Shown: positions 12,201 through 25,400 of the stretch, in pieces
Numbering within the stretch: position 1 is the stretch's first letter
Layout of the letters: every line of letters starts with the position of its first letter
DNA from: Mactra quadrangularis
Taxonomy: Eukaryota; Mollusca; Bivalvia; Venerida; Mactridae
Assembly: GCA_025267735.1 (NCBI GenBank)
Contig: CM046301.1
Coordinates: 64,685,872-64,749,871, forward strand
Length of the DNA stretch: 64,000 nucleotides
Direction of reading: 5' to 3'
Position numbers and translations under genes: made by a program
Notes under the pieces: model-generated
Seen by the model: the letters and a program-made list of their open reading frames with translations, nothing else
The model's database searches: none
Told to the model about the DNA's origin: nothing

Positions 12201-12418
12201 GTGCTTGTTCAATTTCCCCGAACGTTCCAAAACGCTCCGTAACGTATAGGCGGAACAACTAGACCCAAAGACAACTCAACCTAAGACAACTCAATCTTCT
12301 ACTAACGGATTAAGTTGTCCCAACTTTGAGTTGAGTTATCCACGGGTTTAGTTGTCTTCGGTTTGAAGTGTCCCGTACCCGTAACGTTCGCTAACAGTCG
12401 TTACTGAAAACGCAGCTG
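12201..12418. mobile_element. GTGTTCA-family MITE, copy 3
   Basis: One end reads GTGCTTGTTCAATTTCCCCG and the other, in reverse, CAGCTGCGTTTTCAGTAACG, with facing CAACTCAACC tracts between. Copies sit at the same place in the other two spacers (37771 and 56281), so this insertion predates the tandem duplication. Confidence 0.6.
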
Positions 12419-13621
12419 TTATGTATTAGGGGAATATATATCTACCACCGTACATGGCCTGTAATGGACGTATATAATTTGGACTTTTGAATGCTAAAAA
12501 AACAGAGATATTCGAACAAGGACGTCTATCTCACAAGTGTTCAGATTTTAGCGTTACTATGTATCGTTCTACAGAAAATCATAAATTGTTAAATCAAGGA
12601 TGTTGTTTATATCGCAAGATATTTTCTGTTCACATATATGCTATTAGCCGAAGTGTAAATTCCGTCGAAGTAAGATTATATTACATATTAATGTACTCGT
12701 CCTTGACAACTTTGTTTCAACAAATGAAAAGTTGCAGTTTCCATGGTAAGCGTTAGTTACCTGCACAAAGATATTTGGCAAACTGTCATCAATTTGCCTG
12801 GATAGTGTACCTAGATTAAGCGACTCTAAAATAATACTTACGCTTGTATAGTTCGAACAAAAAAACCACTGTTTACAATAACAATACTATGAACTAACCC
12901 ACGACGAGGGATGCTCAGAATGACTTTAAAATAAATAACTGTGATATGTTTTACTTGTGTCTTAGTTTTTGTTGTAATGGAAAGCATTCTACCAGTACAA
13001 GCATGATTTACTAAGTTGTGGTGGTTTATCAACCATGCTTAATTTGTTAAAATGAATTGCACAAATTTTATTTCAATACTGCTTATTCCTGAAATAAATT
13101 GTATTATTTTTAATGTTTACCAGAAACGTTTTGTTATTTTGTACGCACTATACAATTATAAGTGAATAAAATATATCTTACAATATTATTGATAATGATA
13201 AATTAGTTATTCATACATTGATGTAAATCATAACAAAGTACCTTTATAGAGACAAACACATTTTCTATTACGGCGTAGACTCCTATATTACTATTAAGCA
13301 TATACAAATTCTATATTATTATTTACAAGTTTTTGTTCAGTTGTTTTTGATTATTTCGACATGATCAGTTGTATGGATTAAATACGTATATATATTTTTA
13401 CAAGCCATTTTAACGCTTGATCGCAAGAATGTGAGACAAATCAAAGTTTATCATGAAATTTAAAATGCACAATTCGGCATGTTTAGCATCATACACAGTT
13501 TACAAATTACTGTTCAATACAAACTAACGTTTAGAATGTTGGTATTTTGACAGCTTTATTTTATTATCGTTTTATCAGAATTTAAGAACGAATATAAAAC
13601 TGCATATAAAGGTAGAACCTG

Positions 13622-13705
13622 TCCAGACATGGAACCCGGGCCCTGTGATTTCAATGACCTGCTTCACAACACTACATCACATGCTTACGACTACTAACTC
13701 TGGTA
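13622..13705 (-). repeat. tRNA-like SINE remnant
   Basis: This is a minus-strand B box (reverse of GGAACCCGGGCC) followed by a decayed A-box region. Better preserved versions occur at 39150-39230 and 57700-57790, where the reverse reads CCGGGTTCAATTCCC and GGAAGTGGCGTAGTATTGTG. It is a fragment with no SINE tail visible. Confidence 0.4.
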
Positions 13706-13860
13706 CATTATAACTAGTACATTCACTACAGTATAAAGTATTTGTATATGTCTTTGTAAAAAACGAACACGTCATATTCTTGTCATAGAAAATTTAGTTT
13801 TCGGATTTTGTTTTTTATTAAAACATTTCGTATTTAAGAGTAACTGTTTTTACAATCTCA

Positions 13861-15761
13861 GCATCTTGCTGATGTACGTTAACCGACTTTACAGATAATG
13901 CTCGTGGTCATCGGTTGACCGATCTTTATCTCTATCTCCACGTGGAGTTCCTTTACTACACTTCTGTGCGGCCGACACTTTTGCGCAACAAACTAATACC
14001 ACTCTTCTATATTGCAATAACAATATTATTAACATATATAATCTAAATTACAATTCCATTTCGACCTTTGATGTAAAAGTTAGATATTATACTGAAACAT
14101 TTTGACAGCTCCTCGTAGAACTAGATGTGAGACAAGATTGTGAATAAATCGTGATTATATTTACTTTCAATAATCATACAAAGTATATTTATATATAAGA
14201 AAGCTTGCAATAACATCTCAATCATCAACATTTATGTTACATTCTCTGAGGTAATATTTTGTAGAATAACATTCAGGATTGTTGCCAATATAAACCTGAA
14301 GTGAGGTATAAGAGGTAACATGATCTGTTCATTTCGTACATAGGTAAATTTGTTACATTGGCGGATGAAGAAAATATATTTTCAAGAATTTACGCGCATT
14401 ATTACATGTATAGACTGGAAATGCAGATTATCAAGCCCATTTTAATGAGGATTTGTTTTGCTTTTATTAAAAAAGTTATTAAGAAAAAAAATGTTTTAGT
14501 TTTAAACAGATGCTCTGTTAAATAAATTATTTTAAGGAAAAAACAGCAAACAGAAATATATTACTGGCTATGAAGCCAAAGTAGGATAGAATTCCATGTT
14601 ACTGTTCGTTATAATTGACAAGTCTGTATATCATTCAACAAAAAAGTAAGACCAGGTTATTATCTTTACAGTGCACAACATTTCAATGTTTTTAAAATAC
14701 ATTTGATTATTATATAGATTTTTATAGGGTTGAAGTAGCTATCAGGCGTTAATGACTCTACAGTATCTTGAAATTGACAATTAAACGATTTTTAAAATGT
14801 GATTTTAAGTTTAGTTGAATTTCTAGCAATCATATGCCATTTTGTGTTTAAAACACATGTCTAACTAATAAAGTTTTAAATAACAGTTTTGATCTTAAAC
14901 TGTGTTCTTTGACTGTCATTTCTTATGATTATCCTGATTAATTGACCTTCACCTAGTCACTGTTTGATTTAGAAAAAAATAAGTTTGGCAATGATATAAT
15001 CTTAACATAATTGCTAAACGAAAATACTTTTAGTAATTTTTACATGCTGTTTTATTAATTAAGTAACACTAATGTAACGCAAATATTGTATGCTTAATAG
15101 TATTTATCATATACATATTTAAGCTGTTTACACGCTAAATGTTGTCGATAGTTCAGGACAAATGTTCTATAAAACAAAGTTCTATATAAACAGACAAAAT
15201 ATATCGAACCCAAAGTTGTCCTACTTTATTTAACTGAGAGGACAAAAGATGAGTAATCTTACAGGAAACAATCATATAAATTTTGTCTTATCTATGTTGT
15301 TTTTATCATTACCACGAATCTCATGTAACAGACATATCCTCCCATATTTGAGAAAAGCGGCCAGTAAGAAGCACTGTCACACGAAATTACATTTTACACA
15401 ACCACGGCGGTATTTTTCATTACAATTTTATCAATTGTAAACAAACTAAGTAAATCCTAGTTGACTTGTAGAGACATGTATTTAATTTTATGATGTTCAA
15501 TTGACAAACGTTGTATAAAACATACACCTGGATGCGCTCTTGCTTACATAATACTGCGAAGAATTCGGTGAACTTAAACATTTTTATATCATGATTAGAG
15601 TTAGGAAAACCTATTTTGAATCATACCAGAATATCATGCAAGTAATGTGATATTAATGCATGACTTCATGATACTATAAATGTCGATGTAAGAACAGTTT
15701 ACTACATACACTCCATGAATACTCTTTAGCATATTCCCACAAAAAATCAGGATCAACGACG
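13861..15761 (+). other. 5' flank of copy B
   Basis: This stretch is homologous to the other 5' flanks but shorter (no pogo-like insertion). The 63-codon frame at 15249-15440 is not open in the other copies. Nothing is seen other than the TATA box that follows. Confidence 0.65.
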
Positions 15762-15770
15762 TATATATAA
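15762..15770 (+). promoter_or_regulatory. TATA box of C1q copy B
   Basis: TATATATAA lies in the conserved GATCAACGACG...CAGTACAATCCCC block, 199 bp upstream of the ATG. It matches copies A, C and D. Confidence 0.6.
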
Positions 15771-15960
15771 CAGTACAATCCCCATATCTTCTTTACTCGA
15801 CGGTTATTCTATAACTTGAACTATTGCACAAAACAGTGACTTTGTTTTGGACAGTTTTACAGTGAAGTCTTCACTTGACTGTTTAATAAATAAAATTTGA
15901 GAAATAGGAGTTATTCTATCTCATTCTTATTGTAATCGCCGTATCTTGAAATCGTTGAAA

Positions 15961-17548
15961 ATGTTGTTTCCTATTGTTCTTGTGTTTTGTTTGATATCAA
16001 TGTGTCATTGTGAGGAGCCAAAGAGTTGTTCTCAATTTTACTACGTTGATAAACTACTGGAGAAAATGATCCGATCAGAAATCAAATCAGAAACTTTAGA
16101 AAAAGTAATTACTAACACAAATTCTGACGTTCATCTTGCTTTAGATGAGCTCAAAAATGAACGAGAACTTTTCAAAAATGAAATAATGGAAATCAAAAAT
16201 CTGATAAAGGATTTTCAGATTAAATCTGAAAGTGAAAAAGTGACGATGGAAAATAAATTTCTTGAATATAAAAACGAAACTAGAGAAATGATAGGTAAGT
16301 TATCTGCTGTATTACTAGCTTTTCAATAACTCCTATACTAAGTAGCGCAGCTTTTCTTTATATATATTTCATATTGTCAAAATGTTTCTTGAAAATAATC
16401 TTAGTTTAATATGTCATTATGATATTTTGACTTTGATAACATTTGATATTATAGGAAAAAACTGTGTTTATTTTTAGTTGTTATTTCAGTTGTTTTCTAA
16501 CTTATTAACTGGGACTATAACTCTGAAATGTAATCGTTGACACAAACACCCTTCATAACTTATAAAATACTAACAGTAGCGGGGGGAGTGAGTTGGACTC
16601 GCATTTATATATGTTGGACTCGCATTTATATATACTTTTGGCAAAACATTTACAATTGTATCTGAATATACAATTTGATATATCAGACACCTATAATAAA
16701 ATGATTTTTAGCATATAATCTCAATGTTGGTTACCATGAATATAAATAGAAGTCAAATGGTTCAACATGCCTACATGTTGGATTAGTTGAAATATCCCCC
16801 GGGGTAAATTGCGCCACATACATGTATATTGGTATTTGAATGTATTGAAGTAAATGATTTTTATACAGAGAAATATTTTCAGCTTCTTGTGTTAAAATCA
16901 CAGGCTGTCGGCATGAAACAGTCCCCACAAATATATTGTATACACACACGTATATATATAGTATATGTGTGTGTGCGTATACAAAATATTTGTGAGGACT
17001 GTTTCATGCCGGCAACCTGTGGTTAAAATAACAAGTGATTGTGATAGAAAATTGTAAAGAAAACTGATGCTCTTTATTTATCATCAATTTAAATGCACCT
17101 GAATCTTTCTCTTTCAGAAAATATGGTCACCCCAAATATCATGTTTAAGGCCAGAACTGTCAAAAATAAAAATCCATCGCAAGGTGACTCAGTAATATTC
17201 CAAGATGTTATGGTTAACTATGGTAATGGTTACGATGCGACCACTGGAATATTTACTGCACCAATTGCAGGGAATTATATGTTAACTATACATGTATGTT
17301 TATTACAAGGTAAGGCTTTCTACTATGGTATAGTAAAAGACAATAGTGTTTACACTTCTGGTGTATTTGGTGATTCCAGCAACACAGTCATATGTTTTAC
17401 TGCTGACGCTATGATGCGTCTTGATGCTGGACAGAAAGTATGGTTGAAATGCTTGTATGGGTCATCAAGTAGTGATAAATTTTATGAAAACATGACTTCG
17501 TCATACAATTACTGGAATACATTTTCAGGAATGCTTGTACATGTATAA
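15961..17548 (+). CDS. Secreted coiled-coil C1q-domain protein, copy B
   Basis: Exons 15961-16294 and 17118-17548 are joined by a phase-1 GT-AG intron (GTAAGT donor, CTCTTTCAG acceptor); the product is 254 aa. Residues 1-17 are the signal peptide (MLFPIVLVFCLISMCHC). The acidic/basic helical stalk runs to about residue 110 with the NET sequon at 105. The C1q head spans about 115-254 and ends FSGMLVHV. The head is the most divergent of the four: it has one extra residue (SSNTVICF) and its own sequon, NMT, at about Asn236, absent in the others. The intron holds a hAT-like hairpin MITE. Splicing into the head frame is supported by the same phase and acceptor context in all copies. Role as a secreted recognition protein is inferred from the family. 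Confidence 0.9.
16899..17021. mobile_element. hAT-like hairpin MITE in the intron of copy B
   Basis: The 123-bp element has long inverted arms (left CACAGGCTGTCGGCATGAAA, right in reverse CCACAGGTTGCCGGCATGAA) around a CA/TA-rich loop. An exact 8-bp direct duplication GTTAAAAT flanks it (16891-16898 and 17022-17029). Introns of A, C and D lack it. The 8-bp duplication and CA.G-type ends fit a hAT-derived MITE. It lies about 96 bp before the splice acceptor. Confidence 0.85.
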
Positions 17549-18225
17549 CAATCTATTCACTATTAAAATAGAGACTGGAAAATTAAAATATTATGATTCC
17601 TGTATTTATACATTATGTTTATTATTTAATATATTTTGACAATTTGTAAACAATTCTATCATACTTTTGTATATACATTGTACTAAATATTTTATTTCGG
17701 TGATCATAATTAATTGTATTTAGGACGTTACAATATTCATATGTTGTGCTTTACCCTTCCCTCTCAAACTATAATCATAGTGAAGGGAATAGTTGGGGGA
17801 AATATCAATATTATCATATTACAAAAAAACCAATTTTGCATAAACTAATATATTTCACCTCTATTGCGTTAAAATACGAAGCATTGTCATATGATCCTTT
17901 ATTAGTTTTCAATATCTTTATTTGTTTAATTGTGGTGAATTTTCTCGTTATGTCTTTATTATCTTCAACATATAGTGCTTATTCAACAACTTTCTGCTAG
18001 AACATTCTTTGACTAGACATTTTTAAAGTGTGAAAAGAAAACTGACTTAAAAGTCGTTCGTGGACAATAACGAATTATGTAATCATGATTTTTTTGTCAA
18101 ATGTTTTTAGTGTTTGGATCTGTATATTTTTGTGCATGATTATAATTTACTTTGTGTGTATTATTACAATATCACTAGTAAAACTGATATGGATTGTTTT
18201 ACTCTAACTTAATACTCATATAAGC

Positions 18226-18231
18226 AATAAA
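18226..18231 (+). terminator. Poly(A) signal of copy B
   Basis: AATAAA in ATAAGCAATAAAAACTATA is 678 bp after the stop. It aligns with the signals after the other copies and has a TTGTTTTGTTATTT U-rich stretch after it. Confidence 0.5.
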
Positions 18232-18613
18232 AACTATATTGTTTTGTTATTTATTATACCCACCCTATTTGGTATATCTATATACTATAGTGTAACTAGA
18301 GCAATCTGATCAACTTTGATATCGACTACTTTTACTTCTTTGATAGACTAACGATATACTAGGGTTTTTAATTTGCATTCCTCTGTGCAGAATCAAGAAA
18401 ATCGTTTATCTCTAAATATCCGAGCACAATATAGATCGAACAAAGCATTTGTAATTAAAAAAGCTTCTGATTTCATATACCAATATTATCAGTTATAAAC
18501 TAAGGTTTTTGTGTTTAGATTATTATGGTAATACTGTTGTATATATAATATATATTGATATTGAGCATTCTTGGTCACAAACTTGACAACCAAGCATTGT
18601 AATTTTAGATTGG

Positions 18614-18905
18614 AATAACGCCGTAGCGACTAAACTGTATAGATAATATGATTGAGTCAGCCAACTTAATCATCGTTCCTTGAAAGGCTAAATCTATGGA
18701 TCAAGCTGCTACAAAGTTATTAGTATGAGAAGCATTATTACTTCGGTCAGTAACTGACAGCTGCCTTACATGATTTAGAATCAGTGGCAGGATAGAGAAT
18801 TTGTCTTAGCAACTATTTCATGACCAAGCTCCACGAAAGAATGCCTCTCCTAGCAATTGAAACTACTGTTATCCAGCAGTAGACTTGAGCGCTCGACTGA
18901 GCTTT
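18614..18905 (-). mobile_element. Family-2 SINE copy
   Basis: The reverse tail (AACGCCGTAGCGACTA) opens the element and the tRNA-like head closes it near GCGCTCGACTGAGCT. Internal landmarks such as CTGACAGCTGCCTTACATGA match 7684-7992. It is followed at 18917-18958 by a fragment of a Tc1/mariner-like MITE end (GTGAAAATGTCTCTAAACCT). Confidence 0.6.
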
Positions 18906-19608
18906 ATGTACCGTTTACAAAGTGAAAATGTCTCTAAACCTTTGGTGGTTACTGTAATTGAATGACATCAAATATTTCAAAGTCAAATCGTGATACAACA
19001 ACAACCGTTACAACTACAATCGAGTTATACCGACACATACTTCTTTTTATATCTTGTGACAGGACAACTCTAATTTCCCAGCCTGTAAAGGGAAGTAACT
19101 AAGATCCAGATTTGAATTGAAATAGCATAACATTATTTCCCTTATACCAAACTTTACTCTCAAAGCAATCATTTTAACTTACTGAAGGTAAAACACATTA
19201 TCAAAGTATCCATAATAGAACAAACGCAGGCTTATGATGACATATTTAGTTTATTGATTTTATCATTATTCAAACAAAACACTCAAATAACCCAACGGCA
19301 TAAATTACTGATGAAAAAAACATGCAAAAATATAATACAAGTAACGAAAATCCAAACTACTATCTTTCTATTCACGAAAAGTCGAAATAAACTTTAACTT
19401 CTTCGCACAAAAATTAATCACTTTGTATCGAACAAAACGTTTGTAATTGAAAGCATTCGATGTAATAGAGCAATAAAATCAGATATATTTAACTGAGGTT
19501 TATTTGAGTTCTGATTATTATGGTAATGCTGTTGTATATAAGATTTATATTGATAATGAGCATTGAGGGATATAACCTAGATACACGAGCATTGTATTTT
19601 GGATTTGA

Positions 19609-19882
19609 ATAACACTGTAGCAACACGTTGTGTAGATCATATCATGGCGATCAATCAATTTAATCACACTTTCTTGAAAGGCAAAATCTCTGAATTGGCT
19701 GCTACTCAGTAAAAAGTAAACTAGTAACTGAAAACTGACCTTTATGATTTAGAATCAGTGCTGGGAGGGAGAAATTACCGTAGAAATTATTTCATGACCA
19801 AGATATATGAAGGTAAGCATACCTGGGAATCAAGCAGAATCACCAAGCAGAAGAATTGTGTGCTCGACTGAGCTTCCCGAGT
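19609..19882 (-). mobile_element. Family-2 SINE copy, duplicated neighbour
   Basis: The arrangement is the same as 18614-18905 (AACACTGTAGCAACACG at one side, GCTCGACTGAGCTTCCCGAG at the other). The flanking DNA is also duplicated, so this copy arose by segmental duplication rather than by a second insertion. Confidence 0.55.
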
Positions 19883-21509
19883 TGTTGCGTACTGTACAGC
19901 TTGGTACATAAATGGTGAAAGTATAGTAAAGTAACAAGTATTGGTATGGTATGTCTTTATCATATCTATAACCAATTTTTTTACCAGTATTACTGTATTA
20001 CAGCATCACTCAGTGGTAGATCAATTATGGCGACTTAAAAAATGTACAGATTATATTCTGTCAATGTTTTCTTGAAGTAAACGAGAAAAATAATTCGAAA
20101 TTAACTTTCCTAGTGTTTTTTTTTTCAAAAACAATATTTCTTTTTCATCTAGATCGAGGTATTGTCAAATGAAAATATACGGCGAAAATGTGAAGAATGA
20201 AAATGTCATAAGATATCCATAAAAAATATAAAATGTTATTTTTTAATAATGGTGTTATAAATATGAACGATTTTTATTACATTCATACTATCCAAAATGT
20301 AAATTCTGGTTGGACTTTCATTATGAAAAAGAAACTGATCATACAACACAACTGACAAATGTCTTCTATATGTTCACAAATCTCGTAGAATATCCTAGCC
20401 ACCGAATGGAGGTTAATCGATAAATGATATATGAAAGCTGAGTATCATTGCATCACAATATCGTAATTAGAGTATTTGGAGCTAAATAGAGTTTTAAGAA
20501 TACAGATGCATATAGAAATATAGTAATAAGAATTGTGTTTAAACATTTGCAAATATCATTATTTATTCAAAAACACTCACAGATTGTCGATTTGGTAGCT
20601 CATCTGACTACAAAAAGGGGTAGTGGGTTTAACCCCCTAGCAGTTGCTAAATATCTTTGTGGAGTTATAACACAACAGTATATTTTCATGGTTATCTCTA
20701 TATCATAACTTTTCACTGAAAGGCCAACGGTAATGTTACAGTTTGTAAAGGGAAGTAACTTTTTTGCAGACTAGGATTGAAATAACATTATATTGTTTCT
20801 TTTTAACCAAGCTTTATTCTCAAAGGTAGTGTTTAACTTGCTTTAGTTAAGAACATAATCAAAGTATACCCAATAGAACAAATGCAGACAATACCACAAC
20901 GGTATAAGGTACTTGTGAAAAATACCACACAAGAAACAAACTAAAAAAACGCAATTAAACATTGAGTGACAAACACATATGTATAGACAAATTTATTCTC
21001 ATAAATAAAAACACGCTAGTCAAGTTTTTTGTATTCGTTGCTTTTCTGCCAGTATACAGGATCCGGAGGTAGACAAAAATTGCATAAGTAGAATATAAAC
21101 TAAGTAATGTAAATATAAAATGTATTTCATAAAATAGTGAGTTTTAGTTTAAAAACTAAAAGTGTAAAAGTTTAGTTTAGTGTAAAATTGACAGGGAGAC
21201 AACTATTACGATCATGTGTACACAAAGAACAGTCTCTGGTAGAGTCACCGTTCTTAACTCCATATCTAAAAAATATTTAATCATTAGTTCTAAAGAATTT
21301 GTTTATCAAGTTAATAATTGAACTGGCGTACAAATACATCATGTTGTTTTTTGTCCATAGACGGAAACACAATATTTGATAAATTCAAGAAAATTAAGCG
21401 TTTGGTTCAGTTAAATCAAATATCGCTAGTTGTTGAACTATTATTAAGGTCACATACCATGTGATCAAATGCTCATATTAAAAGAAAACTGTACACCACA
21501 ATTATATAT

Positions 21510-21860
21510 AGATTCACATCCGAGATTGCAGACCCTAGTACACTAAAGAGAATGCTTTCTTATCTATTCGGATATTCGTGTCGTACCGTATGATTCTGCC
21601 TGTTTGCTCAGTTGGATTTTCAATAGTAACGATCTAACAATTTGATCTTTATCAAAGATCGCTGCTTCCACTGCACTATGGAGACCTATGATTTGTTTGG
21701 ATATTCGTGTCGTTCCGTATGTTTCCGACTGTTTGTTTAGTTAGGTTATTATTTGTATGTATCCACATTCTAGATTGCTGCTACCTGTACACTATAAAAG
21801 GACTATCTGATTTATTCGGATATTTAAGTCGAGCTCTTGATTTATATGACATCACAGTGG
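21510..21860. repeat. Degenerate tandem repeat, unit B
   Basis: This is the unit B version of the block at 9128-9475, with the same GATATTCGTGTCGT motifs. A local duplication (GACATCACAGTGGCAGCA-TT twice, 21847 and 21898) lies at its end. Confidence 0.45.
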
Positions 21861-22498
21861 CAGCAATTAATAAGTCGAGCTATGGATGATTATATATGAC
21901 ATCACAGTGGCAGCATTTACCGAATTATAGGGTTGAATAATTGCTAACACCAGGCACCAATAAATTCATGGGAGACCATCAGTTCGTAAGGCGGTAGCGC
22001 ACATAAGTACTACATTGTACTTCTATAAATGAGATGACGCATATGGTTAACGATTAAGGCTTGTTGGAGGCATCTTAATTTGAATTAATTAAATACATGC
22101 AGCTTTGAAAATTAGTTTTCCAATATAAACGAATAAAACATTTCCGTTCTTATAATCATACAATAACAGTTTGACAATTTATAACTTTGCGATTTTTCCG
22201 GCAGGGGTGAATTCATACGCGAAAGTTTATAAAGTATATAGCTGCACAATAGTCTGTCAGCTAGAAAAAGCGAAACTTTGTGAACGCAAACGTTTCTTGG
22301 TTTACAGTAACAGTTATAAGTTATTTACAAACTAATGAAATAATCTACTCTACAACGACGTGGCCAAGTACTGCGAAAAAATATTCTACTATACTTGTTT
22401 TTATGAATCATTGGCAATTTACATTTCCTTGATTATGAAGGACAGAAATAATGCAATCCTATTGTATTACCATGATGCATACTCCTTGCAGAGTTTAA

Positions 22499-25400
22499 GA
22501 GGCTGTCCACGAAAAATCAGGCAGGATACACCAGGCGCGTAGCTACCAGTACGCAGAGTACTCAACTGCGTACACATTGGTCCAGGAAATCGTAAAAATA
22601 CGAACGTCAAAATGCAATAAAAACTCAGGCCTAAGGGTGTAGGGGTGTGTGAAACAAAACTGTTTGCTATTTTGCAAACCTTGTGTAAAGTTACGTTTCA
22701 ATGGGATTTGCCTTTTGGAGTCGAGTTTACGGTTTAAATTCGTTGTTTGTCTTTGACTCCAGTCTATATAATTCTTTGAACGCTCTTTGGAAATGAATAA
22801 TAATTGGTACGAAAGTTAATTGCCTTCCTATATTTGTGCTTGGAATGAATTATACAAACTCTTTTGAATAATAGCCAAAACGCTCCTGCGATGATCTACA
22901 GAAAAACAAATTCGGGGGGGAGCTTGCCCTTGACCCCCTAGAATTCTGCGTACACATTAAAAAGCCCTTGCTACGCCCCTGGATACACTAAAAATGTGTT
23001 ACAGTTGATTTTTCAATTTTCAGTTTTTTTTAGTTTCAGTCGTTCATAAACTAAGTCAAAAACATTTCCTGAAAATATTTTGGCTGTATTATCGAAATTC
23101 AGTGAAAAAATGCTATTTTTGAAAATTTCCGACTTTTTCACTTTGCTCTTCATTTCAATGTAATGTGTGTTTTTATAAATGCCTGTAACTCCTGATATGA
23201 CGCTTGAAAATTATAGAAAGCATATCATAACATTAATAGACAGGTTAAATTATAATCATAACGAGAAAAAAAGATGGAACACTCTTTCAATAAATTGTAA
23301 TTACGTAAATCGTTATCCTATTTTTTCAACTTTTGATCAAAGGGAGGCAACTCTGTCCATACTGTCATACATGTCTTTTTTTACTTGTGATCCAATTTTT
23401 CATACTTTACATCAAAGTTATATTTTTTTCATTTCATTAAGTTCAGATATATATTTAAAAAGAAAAAAAGTATACTAAATAATTATTTGAACATGTTTCT
23501 CTCGACAAATTGCGAAAAAATATTTCGTCTAACAAAATTGTCATGAATTATTTCCCTTGGTTTGCATACGCCATTTGCAATTTTGCACATTGTTGACATC
23601 TGACGTTTGTTTACAACTAAAACAAGTTGTTACCGACAAATCTTTTCTAGGAAACCATCGTCTTTTTGAATTTACAAGGTAAGTGAATTTAGTTTAATTA
23701 AGATTTATTTTACACCGGCATTTATATGTTTTGTTTCAAATCAGACGGAATTTGTGACGTAAAAGGACTCTCATAAAAGATGTTTATCAGAACGTGGAAA
23801 GGGATTTGGCATCCTCATAAGTCTTGAGGCATATGACACAAAATTATGAAACTAGATTGATGTTCAATGACTGATTAGAGATCTTTACAGTGAATCTGAG
23901 CATTGAACATTGATTATTTGGGGGATTCACATGAGAACATAGGAAAAAATCTTGAGGTGTGGATGACCTTGACCTCAACAAATTTATTTTTTCTGTCTTC
24001 ATTTTTAAGACCTTGAGAGGCATTAGCCTGATGAAGCTAGGCAGATTTGTCACTACTGTTTATTATTACATGAACAAGCTGCTTGTTGCCTAGTGTTTTT
24101 GTTTGAGATGTAAATCATGATTATATTATGTTAGATTTTTTTTTTGAGAATGGCTATACATTGGATTGTGTTTACCTTCAATTTAAACTTGCAAAATATG
24201 TATTAAGACTGCTTCATTATTGAACTAATAAGTCATTTTCGTTTGCTATTTCAGGAAATAATGGTAAGAAAGAAAATAATAATAATCATAATATTTGCAA
24301 GCATCAACTATACAATATCCATAGATCCGCTATAATGCTGATATAACAAATCATAGAAACAAGGTATGTTCTTCTACAAAAGCATGGGAAATCTCTTGGA
24401 AAAATTGTTTGAACCAGAGATTTTGATTTATTATCATTGAAAAAAATTGCTGAATATAGCATCTTATTTAATGAGTTTCATTATTTCTTGTGGGTAAGTT
24501 TAATCTGCATACTGCTCAGTCACCACAAGTTAAAACTATCACATGAAATTCAATTACCACAAATCTTTTTTCCTACTAAGGCTACTATCAATAATATATT
24601 CTTCAAATCATATAAGTAAAGTTATTTTCTCTAGTTTGATTTATTTACTATGGTAAACATTTATTAATTTGTATGTTGCTATAAAATGAAATTTGTTTAT
24701 TTCAGAATGACAACAACAGATGTCTCATAAAGTGTGTGTTAATGTTCTCAATGTTACTGGTTCTGAGACAGGAGAATAATGAACATTTTGTTACAAAAAG
24801 AACATTTTTTAGACATATACCATTACTTGATCCACACAGATATCTTCATGACATACAGATAAATGTATAATCGACATTCATTATATAATGATCAACATGT
24901 GATTGTTGTTTTATTCTGTATCTATAAGGATAAACAGTTATAATTCTGTGAATTGAGTAGGTGGAGTCCCATGAACAGATGATTTCAAAATATTTAATCA
25001 TAACCATGGCAACCAAATCAAATTTTAAGTTTAGATATTGGAATACTGCTTTAAACTTCTACATTATGATTTAACTTGTCAAAAGTTATTTGGAAGTTTT
25101 TGAACAAATAATAAAGTGTAGTGGTAAAGAATTTGCAATGTTAAAAAAAGTGGGTGGGGTATGAATTTTACATCATTTATAGATTATAGCTTTGATTTTA
25201 GGTATGATATATCAATATTTACTTACTGTTAATATTTTGATATTTGAATCTGATTATTATCCAGCTTTTAAATGATGTAATTTCTTTGACTTTCAAGAAT
25301 AGAATCAGAAAAAAAGAAAAATAACTGAAATTCATTAATTTTGATAAAACAATGTAATTGTTTCTTGACCGTTGCCATGGAAACCGTCATTTAATGCACT

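Larger units (their letters stand above)
9771..13860 (+). other. Spacer block between copies A and B
   Basis: This AT-rich spacer is repeated at 35924-39345 and 53187-58245. It contains a minus-strand SINE (10755-11020), a GTGTTCA MITE (12201-12418) and a SINE remnant (13622-13705). The 89-codon frame at 12487-12756 is conserved at the DNA level, but its counterpart at 56569 meets a TAG after about 21 codons, so it is not a conserved gene. No gene is supported. Confidence 0.65.
17549..22498 (+). other. 3' UTR and downstream flank of copy B
   Basis: After the 3' UTR (to about 18250), this matches the downstream flank of copy A. It includes an internal duplication: about 18432-18910 and 19429-19890 are diverged copies of one segment, each with a minus-strand family-2 SINE. 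The GTGTTCA MITE found at this position in A and C is absent at 21972. The frames at 17746-18000 and 21707-21889 are not preserved in sister units. Confidence 0.6.

Noticed and set aside
12487..12756. 89-codon spacer ORF, also seen near 38061, as a conserved gene
   Set aside because: The third copy (start near 56569) has an early TAG and the second starts differently; conservation follows the whole spacer and is not coding-specific.
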